Shown one piece after another: positions 9,593 to 20,175 of a stretch of 64,000 nt of DNA. The stretch lies in the NCBI RefSeq assembly GCF_014651595.1, contig NZ_BMXE01000007.1, forward strand, positions 186,001 through 250,000, given 5' to 3'. This DNA comes from Pseudovibrio japonicus. GTDB taxonomy: Bacteria > Pseudomonadota > Alphaproteobacteria > Rhizobiales > Stappiaceae. A program made the position numbers and the translations under genes. Numbering within the stretch: position 1 is the stretch's first letter; each line of letters starts with the position of its first letter. Under the pieces are notes generated by a model. The model was not told where the DNA came from and made no database searches. It saw nothing but the letters and a program-made list of their open reading frames with translations.

Positions 9593-10057
9593 ATGAGCAA
9601 ACCCCAAAAGCCGACCCCACATCGGCGTGCTGACTATAGTTTCTTCAGCGATGTGCAAACCCGATGGGAAGACAATGATGTTTACGGGCACATTAACAAC
9701 GCGGTGTACTACAGCTACTTTGACAGCGCGGTGAACGCTTATCTCATCGCGCATGGTGCCCTTAATATTCATGAGGGAGATGAAATCGGGCTGGTTGTTG
9801 AATCCGGCTGCCAATATTTTTCAGAGATCGCCTATCCGCAGAAGATTGATATTGGGCTGAGAATTGGCCATCTGGGCAACAGCTCTGTGCGCTATGAATT
9901 GGCGCTGTTTGCACAAGACAGTGAGGTCGCCGCGGCGCAAGGGTTCTTCACCCATGTCTACGTCAATCGCGATAGCCGGAGGCCTCAGGCACTATCGCCT
10001 AAGTTGCGCAGGGCACTTGAGATGCTTCTACCCAGAATTGTCGAGGCTGACCTCTGA
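9593..10057 (+). CDS. Hotdog acyl-CoA thioesterase (4HBT/YbgC-like)
   Basis: 154 aa. TRWEDNDVYGHINNAVYYSYFD near residues 22-44 is the signature of 4-hydroxybenzoyl-CoA thioesterase-like hotdog enzymes; the Asp of that motif is the catalytic acid. The rest follows the family with YFSEIAYPQKIDIGLRI and GFFTHVYVNRDSRRP. It should hydrolyse an acyl-CoA in the cytoplasm. It follows the alcohol dehydrogenase by 28 bp, which may mean that the two handle products of the same acyl or alcohol pathway; that is only an inference from position. Confidence 0.88.
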   Translation: MSKPQKPTPHRRADYSFFSDVQTRWEDNDVYGHINNAVYYSYFDSAVNAYLIAHGALNIHEGDEIGLVVESGCQYFSEIAYPQKIDIGLRIGHLGNSSVRYELALFAQDSEVAAAQGFFTHVYVNRDSRRPQALSPKLRRALEMLLPRIVEADL

Positions 10058-10237
10058 AAAACTCTGGATTTGAGCCAACTTACTTTAAGTACGTGCTGAA
10101 TACATAATCGGTTGAAATCCTCAAAATTCCCCTGGGTATTGCTGGATTTGCCTACTAATTAACCACTGGTTGAGATTTTCAGCACTAATATGCCGCCAAG
10201 TCATGGGCAATGGCTTTTGTTCGGGAGTAATAAGGTC

Positions 10238-12676
10238 ATGGGGCGGGTCCTCCAGCTGTTTAAAAATTTGCAACTGTCGACGAAGATCGGTGGTGGCTTC
10301 ATTGTTGTTCTCTTGCTTTCGGCTGCAGCCGGCGGGATCGGGGTTTATTCGATCTCTCAGCTCACGCAGCAAACCGAGATGACAAACGCAACCATGCGTT
10401 TGATGCAGGGGCTGCAGGATACGAACTCAGCGCGCGAAACATATCTGCGCAGCTTGAGTAAGGATGATGCGAGCGCAGCAGCTGAACAGCTGGACCTGTT
10501 AAGCGGAGATCTGGACGCGCTTCATGCGCAGTTTGTTGCCGAGGGCAAAGACGGATCTGCATTTGAAACAGCCGTCGAAGACGTGGCAGCCCTGAAGCGT
10601 CTGTTCAGCCGTGTCCGCATGTCCTCCGACATTCAGGAGACACAGGTTGCCAAGATGATGACCGCCGTGGTCAATCTTCAGTCAATTGGCACCAGCGTGC
10701 AGGCAGATATCTCCAAGCTGGCACAGGCAGCAGCTGAGCAGGACAAACTGGCGAAAGCACAGCTAAAAGATGCTGACCGGGCAGGCCGCCTGGTCGCTAT
10801 GATTCAGGGGCAGGCCCTGGACATGCGCTACTTCTTTGTGAAAGCAACAACCAGCTCCGAAGAAGGCGCCATGCGCAAAACATTGCTAAGTGCTGCAAAA
10901 GCACGTCGCGAAATCACCAAACTGCAGAAGATCGAGCTCACGCACCTTGACCCGAAGGTGCTTGCGACTCTGGCAGATGTCTCCAATATTCTGGTTGATA
11001 AACTGAAGGCCCTGCGCGACTCCACTGATTTCTCAGAGATGTATTCTCTTCGTCAGGATATTACCCAAAGCATTGATGTGCTTGGTGAGACTGCCAAGCT
11101 GGTGATTGGCTTCACCTATCGCTCCATTGATGATGCGAACAGACAGATGGAGGAAGCGGTTGCGCGGAAGCAGACAGTTGATGCTGCGCTGGCATCTGTC
11201 TCCAATGTCATGCGACGTACGTTTGCCGTAAGTTCATCCTCCCTTGCCTTCCTGCGTGCAGGCTCTGGCATGGTGTCAGATGCAGTCTCCACTGAGATTG
11301 ATGAGCTCGGTGCGGCGGGCCGCGAGTTCAAAGCTGCGGTGAAGGATATTGTCGGCGGCGAGCAGGCTGCAAAAGAGGCGATGAAGCAGATTGGCGCTAT
11401 TCGTGCCGGCTTTGGGTCAATGGCCAACGGCAAGCAGGAACTGGCAAACCTTATCTCATTCCTGACCGGCCAGTCTGAAACCGTTCAGGGTCAGATCATC
11501 AATATCGCGGCGATTGAAGCTGAAAATGCAAGCGCTGCCGGGAAGCTGGCAACCAACCTGATCATGACAACTGTCGCTGTGGGTCTTGTGCTCGGAATTT
11601 TGATCGCGCTCGGTCTGTCCATTGCGATTACCCGTCCGACGAAGCGCTTGACCGGTACCATGGAGCGTCTGGCAAAAGGCGATACTGAAGTGGAAATCGC
11701 AGGCCTTGAGCGTGGTGATGAAATTGGTGACATGAGCCGGACAGTTCAGGTCTTCCGCGACAACGCTTTGGAACGAGCCCGTCTGCGCAAAGAGCAGGAG
11801 CAGGTTGCTGAGAAGGATGCGCAGAAACAGCGCGAAATCGAGCAGCTGATCACTGACTTCAGAAACACCGCCACCAACCTGCTCTCCTCTGTGAACAACA
11901 GCATGGGCGAGATGGGTCAGACCGCCAGCACAATGGCGGACCTTGCCCGTGGCACCTCTGACCAGACGGAGCGCGCTGCTGCGTCCTCAACCGATGCTGC
12001 AAACAACGTGCAGATGGTGTCTGCGGCGGCTGAAGAGCTGAGCAGCTCCATTGAAGAGATTGCCCGCCAAGTGAGCGCAACAACCTCTGTTGTCGCCAAG
12101 GCGACCGATAGCGCGCACATGTCCAACGACCGCATCAAGCAACTTGCTGAAGCGACAGTCAAGATTGGTGAGGTTGTTGGCCTCATTCAGGCAATCGCTG
12201 AGCAGACCAACTTGCTGGCGCTGAATGCGACCATTGAGGCTGCCCGCGCTGGAGAAGCAGGGAAAGGCTTTGCAGTTGTTGCAGCTGAAGTGAAAGAACT
12301 GGCGAACCAGACTTCCAAGGCGACTGAAGAGATTAGTTCCCAGATTTCTGCAATTCAGAACTCAACTTCAGATGCTGTATCCTCCATTGAGGGAATCTCC
12401 CATACAATGGATGAGGTGACAGCGTTCACCTCCGCAATTGCGACAGCAGTTGAGCAGCAGGGTGCGGCAACCACCGAGATCAGTCGCAATGTTCAGGAAG
12501 CGGCGATGGGCACATCCAGTGTGAACGAGAACATGACACAGGTGTCCGACGCGGTGAATGAAACCAACGCGGCCTCCACACGTGTTCTGACGGCGTCTAC
12601 TGAAGTTACGGAAAGCACTCGTGCACTTGGCAGAGAGGTTGATGACTTCCTGACAGCGGTTGCAAAGGTCGGCTAA
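10238..12676 (+). CDS. Methyl-accepting chemotaxis protein, transmembrane
   Basis: 812 aa from ATG 10238, chosen because TAAGG lies 5-9 nt upstream and the first helix then starts near residue 15; the upstream ATG at 10190 has no ribosome site. The layout is TM1 (about 17-38), a long helical sensor region of some 400 residues with no recognised ligand domain, TM2 (about 438-460), a HAMP linker, then the coiled-coil signalling domain. The signalling hairpin tip ([19 protein letters not shown]) near residues 650-670 binds CheW and CheA. The long helical extracytoplasmic part suggests a helical-bundle sensor. A strong terminator follows. Confidence 0.94.
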   Translation: MGRVLQLFKNLQLSTKIGGGFIVVLLLSAAAGGIGVYSISQLTQQTEMTNATMRLMQGLQDTNSARETYLRSLSKDDASAAAEQLDLLSGDLDALHAQFVAEGKDGSAFETAVEDVAALKRLFSRVRMSSDIQETQVAKMMTAVVNLQSIGTSVQADISKLAQAAAEQDKLAKAQLKDADRAGRLVAMIQGQALDMRYFFVKATTSSEEGAMRKTLLSAAKARREITKLQKIELTHLDPKVLATLADVSNILVDKLKALRDSTDFSEMYSLRQDITQSIDVLGETAKLVIGFTYRSIDDANRQMEEAVARKQTVDAALASVSNVMRRTFAVSSSSLAFLRAGSGMVSDAVSTEIDELGAAGREFKAAVKDIVGGEQAAKEAMKQIGAIRAGFGSMANGKQELANLISFLTGQSETVQGQIINIAAIEAENASAAGKLATNLIMTTVAVGLVLGILIALGLSIAITRPTKRLTGTMERLAKGDTEVEIAGLERGDEIGDMSRTVQVFRDNALERARLRKEQEQVAEKDAQKQREIEQLITDFRNTATNLLSSVNNSMGEMGQTASTMADLARGTSDQTERAAASSTDAANNVQMVSAAAEELSSSIEEIARQVSATTSVVAKATDSAHMSNDRIKQLAEATVKIGEVVGLIQAIAEQTNLLALNATIEAARAGEAGKGFAVVAAEVKELANQTSKATEEISSQISAIQNSTSDAVSSIEGISHTMDEVTAFTSAIATAVEQQGAATTEISRNVQEAAMGTSSVNENMTQVSDAVNETNAASTRVLTASTEVTESTRALGREVDDFLTAVAKVG

Positions 12677-13036
12677 TACCGCCGAACAATCCGGATCTTA
12701 AAGGCAGCTTAGGGCATCCAAGCTGCCTTTTATTTTGCGCTCAGTTAAGCGCTGGGTATTTCTGCGAAATCTGTATAAAATTGCGGTTATACCTAAAGTA
12801 AATAAGCAATACGGATAAGGGACTGAGTATACAACTTTGATGCACCTCAAAGATAAACGTAGTGATTGCGATATATTGGGAGACTTCGGATTCTAGTTGA
12901 GAGATATACTTCAGAGATCTGATGAAAATAAGATATCCGGTATAGATATTAGCAACTCATCAATTTCTGGAACTACATATTTCAATTTTTATGAAACTTA
13001 TTGCCAAAGCAACATTGCAAGAATTTTGAGGCAGCT
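12677..13036. other. A+T-rich intergenic region
   Basis: The first 60 bp contain the terminator of the chemoreceptor gene. The rest is clearly richer in A+T than the surrounding genes and should hold the promoter of the PAS/chemoreceptor pair. I cannot point to a specific -35/-10 set with confidence. Confidence 0.4.
12700..12736 (+). terminator. Rho-independent terminator
   Basis: The arms AAAGGCAGCTT (12700-12710) and AAGCTGCCTTT (12720-12730) pair perfectly around a 9-nt loop and are followed by TATTTT. It lies 24 bp after the chemoreceptor stop and separates that gene from the PAS gene. Confidence 0.9.
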
Positions 13037-13561
13037 ATGTCGTCGGGTACACAACTGTCGGGCGCTGAGAAAACATTCAGCGAGGCGGACATTATCGTCA
13101 GTAAGACCGACTTAAAGGGCAGAATAACTTATTGCAACGAGATCTTCTGTGAAATCGCAGGCTACTCCTATCAGGAGTTAATCGGTCAGCCACACAGCGT
13201 TATCCGACACCCGGATATGCCTCGCTGTGTTTTTGAGTTCCTCTGGAAGCGCATCGCAGATGGAAATGAGGTCTTTGCGTATGTCAAAAACCTTTGCAAA
13301 GACGGTGGGTTCTACTGGGTGTTTGCCCACGTCACTCCAACCTTTGACGGCGTTGGGAACATCATCGGTTATCACTCAACTCGCAGAGTGCCTGATCGTC
13401 AGATTCTAGAGGGCGTGATTATTCCGTTTTACCAGCAGCTCGTCGAAATTGAGCAATCGCCAAAGAACCGCAAAGATGGGCAGCACGAAAGCTCCGAGTT
13501 CCTCTCTACATATCTCGCCGATAAACGGGTGACCTATGATGAATTTATCCTCACTCTCTAA
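13037..13561 (+). CDS. Stand-alone Aer-type PAS sensor protein
   Basis: 174 aa from ATG 13037 with TGAGG 7-11 nt upstream; an in-frame TTG at 13001 is the alternative. The whole protein is a PAS domain of the aerotaxis-receptor kind: [22 protein letters not shown], then [11 protein letters not shown] and [19 protein letters not shown]. In E. coli Aer this type of PAS domain binds FAD and reports redox state. There is no transmembrane helix and no signalling domain here. The last 26 nt overlap the start of the next gene, which supplies exactly the missing membrane anchor and signalling domain. The two probably work as a split receptor. FAD binding is an inference from similarity. Confidence 0.88.
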   Translation: MSSGTQLSGAEKTFSEADIIVSKTDLKGRITYCNEIFCEIAGYSYQELIGQPHSVIRHPDMPRCVFEFLWKRIADGNEVFAYVKNLCKDGGFYWVFAHVTPTFDGVGNIIGYHSTRRVPDRQILEGVIIPFYQQLVEIEQSPKNRKDGQHESSEFLSTYLADKRVTYDEFILTL

Positions 13562-14864
13562 GAGTATCTGGCTAAACTGCCTGTCTGCAGCAGCTTGCCT
13601 CTTCATTGCCGTTCTGGGTATTGCAGGCGACAACAGCCTTATTCAGATCCTCTCAGGATTAGCAGTCCTTTTTGCAATGTCCGCGCTGTTCTTCCTATTC
13701 AAGGTAAGGGCGGTCCTCAAACACGTGACAGATACCGCTGTGTCGCAGGCAAGGGGAAATCTGGAAGCACGCACTCTTGTGGGATTGGACAAGGGGGAGC
13801 TGAAGGACCTTCTGGCAAATGTCAACTACGCCACCGACAAAATGGATTCCTTCATGCGTGAGATGGTAGCGTCTACGCATGCTCTGTCTACCAACAAGTA
13901 CTATCGGCGCATTGTAACGCGCGGGTTGCAGGGATCGTTTCTGGTTTACGCAAGTCAGGTGAACAGCGCGACGGCGAAGGTTCAGGAGTGTATCTCTGAA
14001 TTCTCCGGTCAAACCGATGCCTTTGAGCGCCTGACCAAAACTGCAACGCAAACTCTGTCCGGTGCTGGTGAGAACATGAGCGGAAATGCGCAGCAGATGG
14101 GACAGTCTGCCGATCTGACACTTGAGCGCGCATCCGCTGTGACCGTGGCCTCTGAAGAAACCTCCGCCAATGTGCAAACCGTCTCAGCTGCTGTTGAAGA
14201 GCTTTCAGCGTCCGCCAATGAGATCGGCAATCAGGTCAGCTTCACTGCTGAGGTAACAAAAGCAGCGGTGCAGGAAGTTCGCGCCGGGGAAACGAAGATT
14301 AGCAGCTTAAGTGCTGCTGCTGAAACCATCGGCGATGTTGTCGAGCTCATCAGCACGATTGCGGAGCAGACCCATCTTCTGGCACTCAACGCCACGATTG
14401 AAGCGGCGCGGGCAGGGGAGATGGGCAAAGGGTTTGCAGTTGTTGCTGGCGAGGTAAAGGATCTGGCGGGCCAGACCTCCAATGCCATTGGTCAGATTTC
14501 CGGCCAGATCGAAGCCATCCAAACAGCAACCGCTGAGACGGTGACGTCCTTCGGGCAAGTTGCGGAGTCTATTTCCAAAATCGAAAGCGTAACCGATGCG
14601 ATCTCGCTTTCTGCACGTCAGCAAACGGAAGCAACCTCCGAGATCGCGCAGAACATCGCGGAGGCCTACACCGGGACGCAGCTCGTCGCCAGCAATGTGG
14701 CAGATGTTTCGACCTATGCAAATGAAACGGAAACAGCAGCGGAAAGCGTCATCGGTTCAACAGTGGAAATGAACCAGCAGATCGCATCCCTGTCCACTGC
14801 GGTAGCTCAATACATCACCAATCTGCGTAACGGCCCACTGGCCATGAGCGAGATAAGAGGCTGA
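13536..14864 (+). CDS. Methyl-accepting chemotaxis protein lacking a sensor domain
   Basis: 442 aa. The start at ATGATG (13536) lies inside the PAS gene, after a GGGTGA that can act as ribosome site, so translation is probably coupled. Two hydrophobic segments (about 10-32 and 36-57) form a short membrane hairpin with almost no periplasmic residues, as in Aer. A HAMP-like stretch follows, then the coiled-coil signalling domain with its tip [19 protein letters not shown] near residue 275-295. No ligand-binding domain is present. The likely input is the PAS protein encoded just upstream, which would make the pair an aerotaxis or energy-taxis receptor on two polypeptides. Confidence 0.9.
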   Translation: MMNLSSLSKSIWLNCLSAAACLFIAVLGIAGDNSLIQILSGLAVLFAMSALFFLFKVRAVLKHVTDTAVSQARGNLEARTLVGLDKGELKDLLANVNYATDKMDSFMREMVASTHALSTNKYYRRIVTRGLQGSFLVYASQVNSATAKVQECISEFSGQTDAFERLTKTATQTLSGAGENMSGNAQQMGQSADLTLERASAVTVASEETSANVQTVSAAVEELSASANEIGNQVSFTAEVTKAAVQEVRAGETKISSLSAAAETIGDVVELISTIAEQTHLLALNATIEAARAGEMGKGFAVVAGEVKDLAGQTSNAIGQISGQIEAIQTATAETVTSFGQVAESISKIESVTDAISLSARQQTEATSEIAQNIAEAYTGTQLVASNVADVSTYANETETAAESVIGSTVEMNQQIASLSTAVAQYITNLRNGPLAMSEIRG

Positions 14865-14971
14865 CAGGTTGATTGTCCTACTCTGAGACCAGATCTGGCC
14901 TGCGATGGTCCGGAAGGAACTAATTGCGGCCAGAGCGACGCTGACACTTTGGGTTTAAGACAGGCTGAACC

Positions 14972-17686
14972 CTACAAGAAGCGGAACTTAAACACTTCTT
15001 TGATGCCGGAAAGTGCGAGTGTGGGTAAGGCCGCGATAAAGAAAGTCTCAAAGAGATGGTTGAGGGCCACAGGCACCGTGCCCAAAACATAGTTTCCCGG
15101 TGGAGAGTAAATTGCCAAAAGCGATAGGGTTGCAGATAGCACAACCGCGACCAGCAGAACCGAATTGCTGAAGGGGTATTTGCTGAACAATGTCCAGTTC
15201 GCACGTGAATCAAAGATATGCCAGAGCTGCCCGAATATCAGAGTTGAGAAGGCAAGGGTCTGGGCATAGGGAAGGGATAAGCCCCTGTTCAATGCGATTG
15301 CAAACATAGCAAATGAGACAAATCCGATCGCCAGACCGCGAAGAACAATCCGTTGCTGCATGCCGTCTCCGAAGATGTTCTCGCTACGAGCTCTTGGAGG
15401 CCGCTCCATCAGGTTGGAATCTGCAGGTTCAAGACCCAGTGACAGAGCAGGCATACCATCTGAGACCAGATTGACCCACAAAATCATAAGAGGAGTTAGC
15501 GGGAGCATTGCATCTGAACCCATAAGGGTAAATGCAAACAAGATCGCAGAGACTTCGGCCACATTGGCTGTGAGCTCCTGGCGAATAAATTTGCGTTGAT
15601 TGTCGTAGATGCGGCGCCCTTCGCGCACGGCTTTCACGATCGTAGCATAATTGTCATCCAGCAAAATCAGCGAGGCACTTGCTTTTGCTACCGCGGTACC
15701 GGAGATGCCCATGGCAACACCAATATCGGATTTACGCAAAGCTGGCGCGTCGTTGACACCGTCTCCCGTCATCGCTGCGATTTCGTCATTCTCCTGCAGT
15801 GCGGAGACAATACGCAGCTTATGCTTTGGCGTAACACGCGCAAAGACGACAGCGTGTTTGACGACCTGTTGCAGTTCCTGATCACTCAGGCGATCCAGCT
15901 CTGCGCCGGTATGTACGGTTTGGGTGGGAGATGTCTTGAGGCCAATGCGTTCCGCAATGGACGTCGCTGTCGCAGCATGATCGCCGGTGATCATAATCGT
16001 ACGAATTCCGGCACCACGGGCTTCCGCCAGTGCCTGGGTCACTTCTCTGCGCGGCGGGTCCATAATTCCATGAATCCCAATCAGGACGAGATCCTGCTCG
16101 GGATCCTCTGGATCAAACCCGCTTGCGTCCAGCTTCCGGTAGGCAACCGCAAGCGTTCGAAGGGCTTGTTCGCCATAACCGGAAATCACCTGCTCCACTT
16201 CTTTGGAGGCATCCTCATCCAGAGGGATGTCCTTACCGTCCTGTCGCAGGAACTTGGACCGTGCCAGAATGACATCAGGTGCACCCTTGACCACAAGGCA
16301 CTCTCGGCCATCGGGTAGCGCAGCATGTATGCTCATCAACTTGCGGGTGGAGTTGAAGGGGTGATGAGAAATGGTTTTAAAGGAATGCCCTTCGAGGTCT
16401 TGCTTGTAAATTCCGGCAGTTGCAGCTGCAATCAATAGCGCCCCTTCCGTCGGGCTACCCATAACAGTGCTTCCCGACGCCGTATCGGTCAGCACCGCGT
16501 CATTGCAATAAGCTGACATTTCCAGCATGTCGCGAAGGTCTGGTTCTTCCGTGATACGGGCTGGGGTGTTGCTGCTGTCAACTATTGCGCCTGCGTCGTC
16601 ACCCTCAGCATCCGCGAAGCTCCAGTAGTTGCCAGCGGCCCAAAGGGACATGGCCTTCATCTTGTTTTTCGTCAGTGTCCCAGTCTTGTCTGAGCAAATT
16701 ACAGATACGGTGCCAAGTGTTTCAACGCTCGCCAATCGTTTGGTCAGGGCGTTGTTTTCGGCCATCTTCCTGGAACCGAGCGTGAGAACTATCGTTATCA
16801 CCGTCGGCAGTCCTTCAGGAATAGCTGCAACAGACAAGGAGATGCCCATTGTCAGAATATCAAAGGTCTGCATTCCATTGAGCAGACCAATACCGATGAC
16901 AGCTGCAACCACCAGCAAGGCAACGCTGATGAGGATACGTGAAAGGCTCTCCATTCTCAGTTGGAGTGGTGTTTTGGCGAGTTTGGCCTGCGAAATCAGA
17001 TGGGCAATTTGTCCAACTTCAGTCTCCATTCCCGTTGCTGTAACAACTCCAACACCGGTCCCGTTGGTAACATGGGTGCTCATAAATCCCATGTTAAAGC
17101 GCTCGGCTAGAACTGGTTCGTGAGGGATTTCATCAGTCGTTTTGAAGACCGCTTCAGATTCTCCGGTAAGCGCAGATTCATCCACCTGCAGTTGCGAGTT
17201 CTCTATGAGACGCAAGTCCGCAGGAATGATGTCACCTGCTTTCAGCTTCACGATATCACCCGGAACGAGGTCTTCAGCCAGAATATTGCTGGCCTTGCCA
17301 TCACGCAGGACCACCGCTTTGGGAGCTGCCATTTTGCTTAAAGCAGCCAGGGTCTGTTCGGCTCGCCATTCCTGAAAGAACGTGATTGATGCGTTGATGA
17401 CCACAATTAGGAAGATTGCAATCGCATCCACCCAATGCCCTGTATATGCAGAGATAATTGACCCGATGAGAAGGATAATGAGAAGTGGGTTCTTCGTCTG
17501 TGACAACAGAAGCGAAAGGACAGATGTGGTGTCGTCTTGCTTGAGCGAGTTCGCCCCAAACTGCGCTTGCCTTTGCTTCACGACTTCATGGGGTAACCCA
17601 TGCTCGGGATCAACTTTCTGACTTGCAAGGACTGCATGTATACTCAAAAGATAAGGGGGTGATTGGTACTCAGTTCGCTGCTTCAT
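14972..17686 (-). CDS. P2-type cation-transporting ATPase
   Basis: 904 aa, the usual size of bacterial Ca2+/Na+-type pumps. Domains in order: N-terminal cation-ATPase segment, two helices, actuator domain with TGES, helices with the P2 motif PEGLP, the phosphorylation motif CSDKTGTLT near residue 335, the nucleotide-binding domain with KGAPD, the hinge motif TGDGVNDAP, and a C-terminal group of about six helices. There is no heavy-metal-binding CxxC domain and no CPC motif, so this is not a copper or zinc P1B pump. It resembles SERCA/PMR-like or Na+-type enzymes. The ion is uncertain. It diverges from korA across a 590-bp region. Confidence 0.92.
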   Translation of the reverse strand: MKQRTEYQSPPYLLSIHAVLASQKVDPEHGLPHEVVKQRQAQFGANSLKQDDTTSVLSLLLSQTKNPLLIILLIGSIISAYTGHWVDAIAIFLIVVINASITFFQEWRAEQTLAALSKMAAPKAVVLRDGKASNILAEDLVPGDIVKLKAGDIIPADLRLIENSQLQVDESALTGESEAVFKTTDEIPHEPVLAERFNMGFMSTHVTNGTGVGVVTATGMETEVGQIAHLISQAKLAKTPLQLRMESLSRILISVALLVVAAVIGIGLLNGMQTFDILTMGISLSVAAIPEGLPTVITIVLTLGSRKMAENNALTKRLASVETLGTVSVICSDKTGTLTKNKMKAMSLWAAGNYWSFADAEGDDAGAIVDSSNTPARITEEPDLRDMLEMSAYCNDAVLTDTASGSTVMGSPTEGALLIAAATAGIYKQDLEGHSFKTISHHPFNSTRKLMSIHAALPDGRECLVVKGAPDVILARSKFLRQDGKDIPLDEDASKEVEQVISGYGEQALRTLAVAYRKLDASGFDPEDPEQDLVLIGIHGIMDPPRREVTQALAEARGAGIRTIMITGDHAATATSIAERIGLKTSPTQTVHTGAELDRLSDQELQQVVKHAVVFARVTPKHKLRIVSALQENDEIAAMTGDGVNDAPALRKSDIGVAMGISGTAVAKASASLILLDDNYATIVKAVREGRRIYDNQRKFIRQELTANVAEVSAILFAFTLMGSDAMLPLTPLMILWVNLVSDGMPALSLGLEPADSNLMERPPRARSENIFGDGMQQRIVLRGLAIGFVSFAMFAIALNRGLSLPYAQTLAFSTLIFGQLWHIFDSRANWTLFSKYPFSNSVLLVAVVLSATLSLLAIYSPPGNYVLGTVPVALNHLFETFFIAALPTLALSGIKEVFKFRFL

Positions 17687-17813
17687 TCCACACCTGCCAT
17701 AGATGGCTGTAGCTGCGTTGGTCTCGCGTCAAAACTGTAGCATGCCATTATGAGTCGTGCACTGATAACCAAGCTCATATGGAGGTCCTGGAGTATATGT
17801 CGCAGTTTGATCT

Positions 17814-18038
17814 GTGAGTTGGATACGCACTTTAAGGTCTCTCGTCGACTCTTCCCTCGGTGCTTTGTGGGCACGTTCCAGAAGTATTGGAAGCTTGCAT
17901 GATGTTGCTGCGCTCACCCGTCTTTCTGCAAGTCAGATTACGAATTTGCGCATTGATAACAGTCATCTAAGCTCTATCGGTCTTGAAAGGCATGACATGT
18001 CATGGATACTCTTGTTTGCGATCCATAGGGCGCTGTAA
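17814..18038 (+). CDS. Possible small DUF1127-like protein
   Basis: A 74-codon frame starting with GTG at 17814. Its end, LSSIGLERHDMSW, faintly resembles the DIGLxRxD ending of DUF1127 proteins, small arginine-rich regulators of alphaproteobacteria. Just upstream, ATG 17797 with a good GGAG starts a six-codon frame (MSQFDL) whose TGA overlaps this GTG. That arrangement could be a leader peptide or the mark of a frameshift. The resemblance is weak and the frame may be spurious. Confidence 0.25.
   Translation: MSWIRTLRSLVDSSLGALWARSRSIGSLHDVAALTRLSASQITNLRIDNSHLSSIGLERHDMSWILLFAIHRAL
17991..18004. promoter_or_regulatory. 14-bp perfect palindrome, possible operator
   Basis: CATGACATGTCATG reads the same on both strands. 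It lies in the divergent region between the P-type ATPase gene (305 bp from its start) and korA (275 bp from its start). A dimeric regulator could bind it, but I cannot name one. Confidence 0.35.
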
Positions 18039-18279
18039 TGGAGATGTGTCCTGTTCAGAGAGTGCATAAAAGTTGCTCAGGCTTGCGAAAAATACCAAAA
18101 AGCGTTCACCCATTTACGGGTGGGCTGCGTTAACGGGTCGCAACTGCATTCCGGTTTTTACAGGCTACAAAAAGCCACAGAGAAGTGGGTATTCTGGCTC
18201 AGCTGATTGGCAGTCCTGAAGGACAACAAGAACAAACAAGATTCCTGCCACTGCTGCTGCTGGTATTTTGGAGCTGAAG

Positions 18280-20175
18280 ATGCACAGTAGACTGGAACAC
18301 AGTACAGCAAAACGTGAGCTTCCCGTCTCCCAGCAGCCGGAAGTCGACTACGTGCGCGTCCGCTTTGCCGGAGACTCGGGCGACGGCATTCAGATGACTG
18401 GCACCCGACTTGCGGAAAGTGCCGCCCGGTTTGGCAATGACATTGCAACATTCCCTGACTTCCCGGCGGATATCCGGGCGCCTAGCGGTACGATCTATGG
18501 TGTCTCCGCCTATTCCCTCAATATCGGACACACGGAAGTCAGCACGTTCGGGGATGAAACCGATGCTTTGGTCGCACTCAATCCAGCGGCCTTGCGTAAA
18601 TATCTGGAAGGCGTGAAGCAAAATGGCTTGCTGATCATTGACACGGATGCCTTCACCGAGCGTGCTATCACCAAAGCAGGCTTTTCCAGCAATCCTCTGG
18701 AGGATGCGTCACTCTCCAGCTTCCGCATGCTGCCGCTGGAGATTACCAGCAATACGGAAAAGGCGCTGAAGGAAACAGGCCTGTCTTCCAAAGATGCCCG
18801 TCGGTGTAAGAACATGTGGACCCTTGGGCTGGTGCTGTGGCTGTTCGAGCGCTCCACTGCAGATGTCGAGCTTTGGATCGATCAGAAGTTTCACAAGAAG
18901 CCGGATCTGGCCAAGGCCAATATCATGGCGCTTCAGGCGGGGCATCTTTATGGCGAGGTTGCAGACCTGCCGCCGGATGTGTCTCGCTACCGCATACAGC
19001 CCGCACCATTGATGGAAGGAGAGTACCGCTCGATCAATGGCAACGAGGGCATGGCCTATGGTCTGTATGCAGGTGCGACACTCGCCGATCTTGAGCTGTT
19101 TTATGGCTCTTATCCAATTACCCCAGCCTCTCCTTTATTGCACACCATCGCCAAGTTGAAAGAACTGGGTGCGATCTCGTTTCAGGCAGAAGATGAGATT
19201 GCAGCCATCTGCGCCGCAATTGGGGCTTCCTATGCCGGGCACCTTGGTGTTACCGGCTCATCCGGTCCCGGCATCGCGCTTAAGACAGAGGCTATAGGCC
19301 TTGCCATCATGACTGAGCTGCCACTGGTGATTGTCAACGTTCAGCGCGGTGGCCCTTCCACCGGCCTGCCGACCAAGACCGAACAGTCGGACCTGTTTCA
19401 GGCCATATGGGGCCGTAACGGCGATGCACCGCTACCCGTGATCGCGCCAGCTCATCCGGCGGAGTGTTTTGACATCGGCATTGAAGCAGCCAAGCTGGCC
19501 ACAAAGCATATGACCCCGCTTATGGTGCTGTCGGATGGATATATCGCCAATGCCAGCGCACCATGGAAGCTGCCGGACTTCGGTGATCCTGCCTATGCGC
19601 CTTTTCCGGTGAAGAAGGCCAAGGATCCAGTCAACTTCCTGCCCTATGACCACGATCCCGACACCATGGCGCGTCCTTGGGCCGTGCCGGGCACAGCTGA
19701 GCTGATGCACCGTATTGGCGGGCTGGAGAAGCAGGCGGGCAGTGGCAACATCTCTTACGATGGTGAGAACCACCAACTCATGACCCAGATCCGTGCGCAA
19801 AAGCTGGAGGCAATCGCTAAAAGCATTCCGCCGCAGCAGGTGGAATCGGGGCAGACCACTGGCAAGCTGGCAGTGCTGGGCTGGGGCTCCAGTTGGGGCC
19901 CAATCCGCGTGGCAGCGCGGCGGGCAGAACTGGAAGGTAAGTCTGTCTCCCACATTCACCTGCGTCATCTTTGGCCGTTACCGCCCAATCTGCAAAAGCT
20001 GCTCTCCGGCTTTGACCGGGTGATCATTCCGGAGATGAACAACGGGCAGCTGGCAACCGTTCTTCGCAGTCAGATGGGTATTGAGGTGGAAAGCATTTCC
20101 TGCGTGAAGGGACGTCCATTCCTCGTGCGCGAGATTGCAAAAATCATTGAAGACGCGCTGGGAGCAACATCATGA
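18280..20175 (+). CDS. korA: 2-oxoacid:acceptor oxidoreductase, alpha subunit (gamma-alpha fusion)
   Basis: 631 aa from ATG 18280, preceded by TTTTGGAG at a good distance; a TTG at 18268 is an unlikely alternative. The N-terminal 200 residues are the gamma domain (RFAGDSGDGIQMTGTRLAE), followed by the alpha pyrimidine domain (ELFYGSYPITPASPL) and its C-terminal domains. This gamma-alpha fusion is typical of KorA-type 2-oxoglutarate:ferredoxin oxidoreductases. With KorB it should oxidise 2-oxoglutarate or a related 2-oxoacid to the acyl-CoA and reduce ferredoxin in the cytoplasm. Its stop overlaps the korB start by ATGA. No delta ferredoxin subunit is encoded nearby. Confidence 0.92.
   Translation: MHSRLEHSTAKRELPVSQQPEVDYVRVRFAGDSGDGIQMTGTRLAESAARFGNDIATFPDFPADIRAPSGTIYGVSAYSLNIGHTEVSTFGDETDALVALNPAALRKYLEGVKQNGLLIIDTDAFTERAITKAGFSSNPLEDASLSSFRMLPLEITSNTEKALKETGLSSKDARRCKNMWTLGLVLWLFERSTADVELWIDQKFHKKPDLAKANIMALQAGHLYGEVADLPPDVSRYRIQPAPLMEGEYRSINGNEGMAYGLYAGATLADLELFYGSYPITPASPLLHTIAKLKELGAISFQAEDEIAAICAAIGASYAGHLGVTGSSGPGIALKTEAIGLAIMTELPLVIVNVQRGGPSTGLPTKTEQSDLFQAIWGRNGDAPLPVIAPAHPAECFDIGIEAAKLATKHMTPLMVLSDGYIANASAPWKLPDFGDPAYAPFPVKKAKDPVNFLPYDHDPDTMARPWAVPGTAELMHRIGGLEKQAGSGNISYDGENHQLMTQIRAQKLEAIAKSIPPQQVESGQTTGKLAVLGWGSSWGPIRVAARRAELEGKSVSHIHLRHLWPLPPNLQKLLSGFDRVIIPEMNNGQLATVLRSQMGIEVESISCVKGRPFLVREIAKIIEDALGATS

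Larger units (their letters stand above)
17687..18279. other. Long divergent promoter region
   Basis: About 590 bp between the ATPase gene and korA. It contains a perfect 14-bp palindrome at 17991-18004 and a doubtful small reading frame at 17814-18038. Otherwise I see no identifiable element. Confidence 0.4.

Noticed and set aside
17687-18279. A tRNA or small RNA gene in the long divergent region
   Set aside because: I found no cloverleaf pattern or terminator that would support one.
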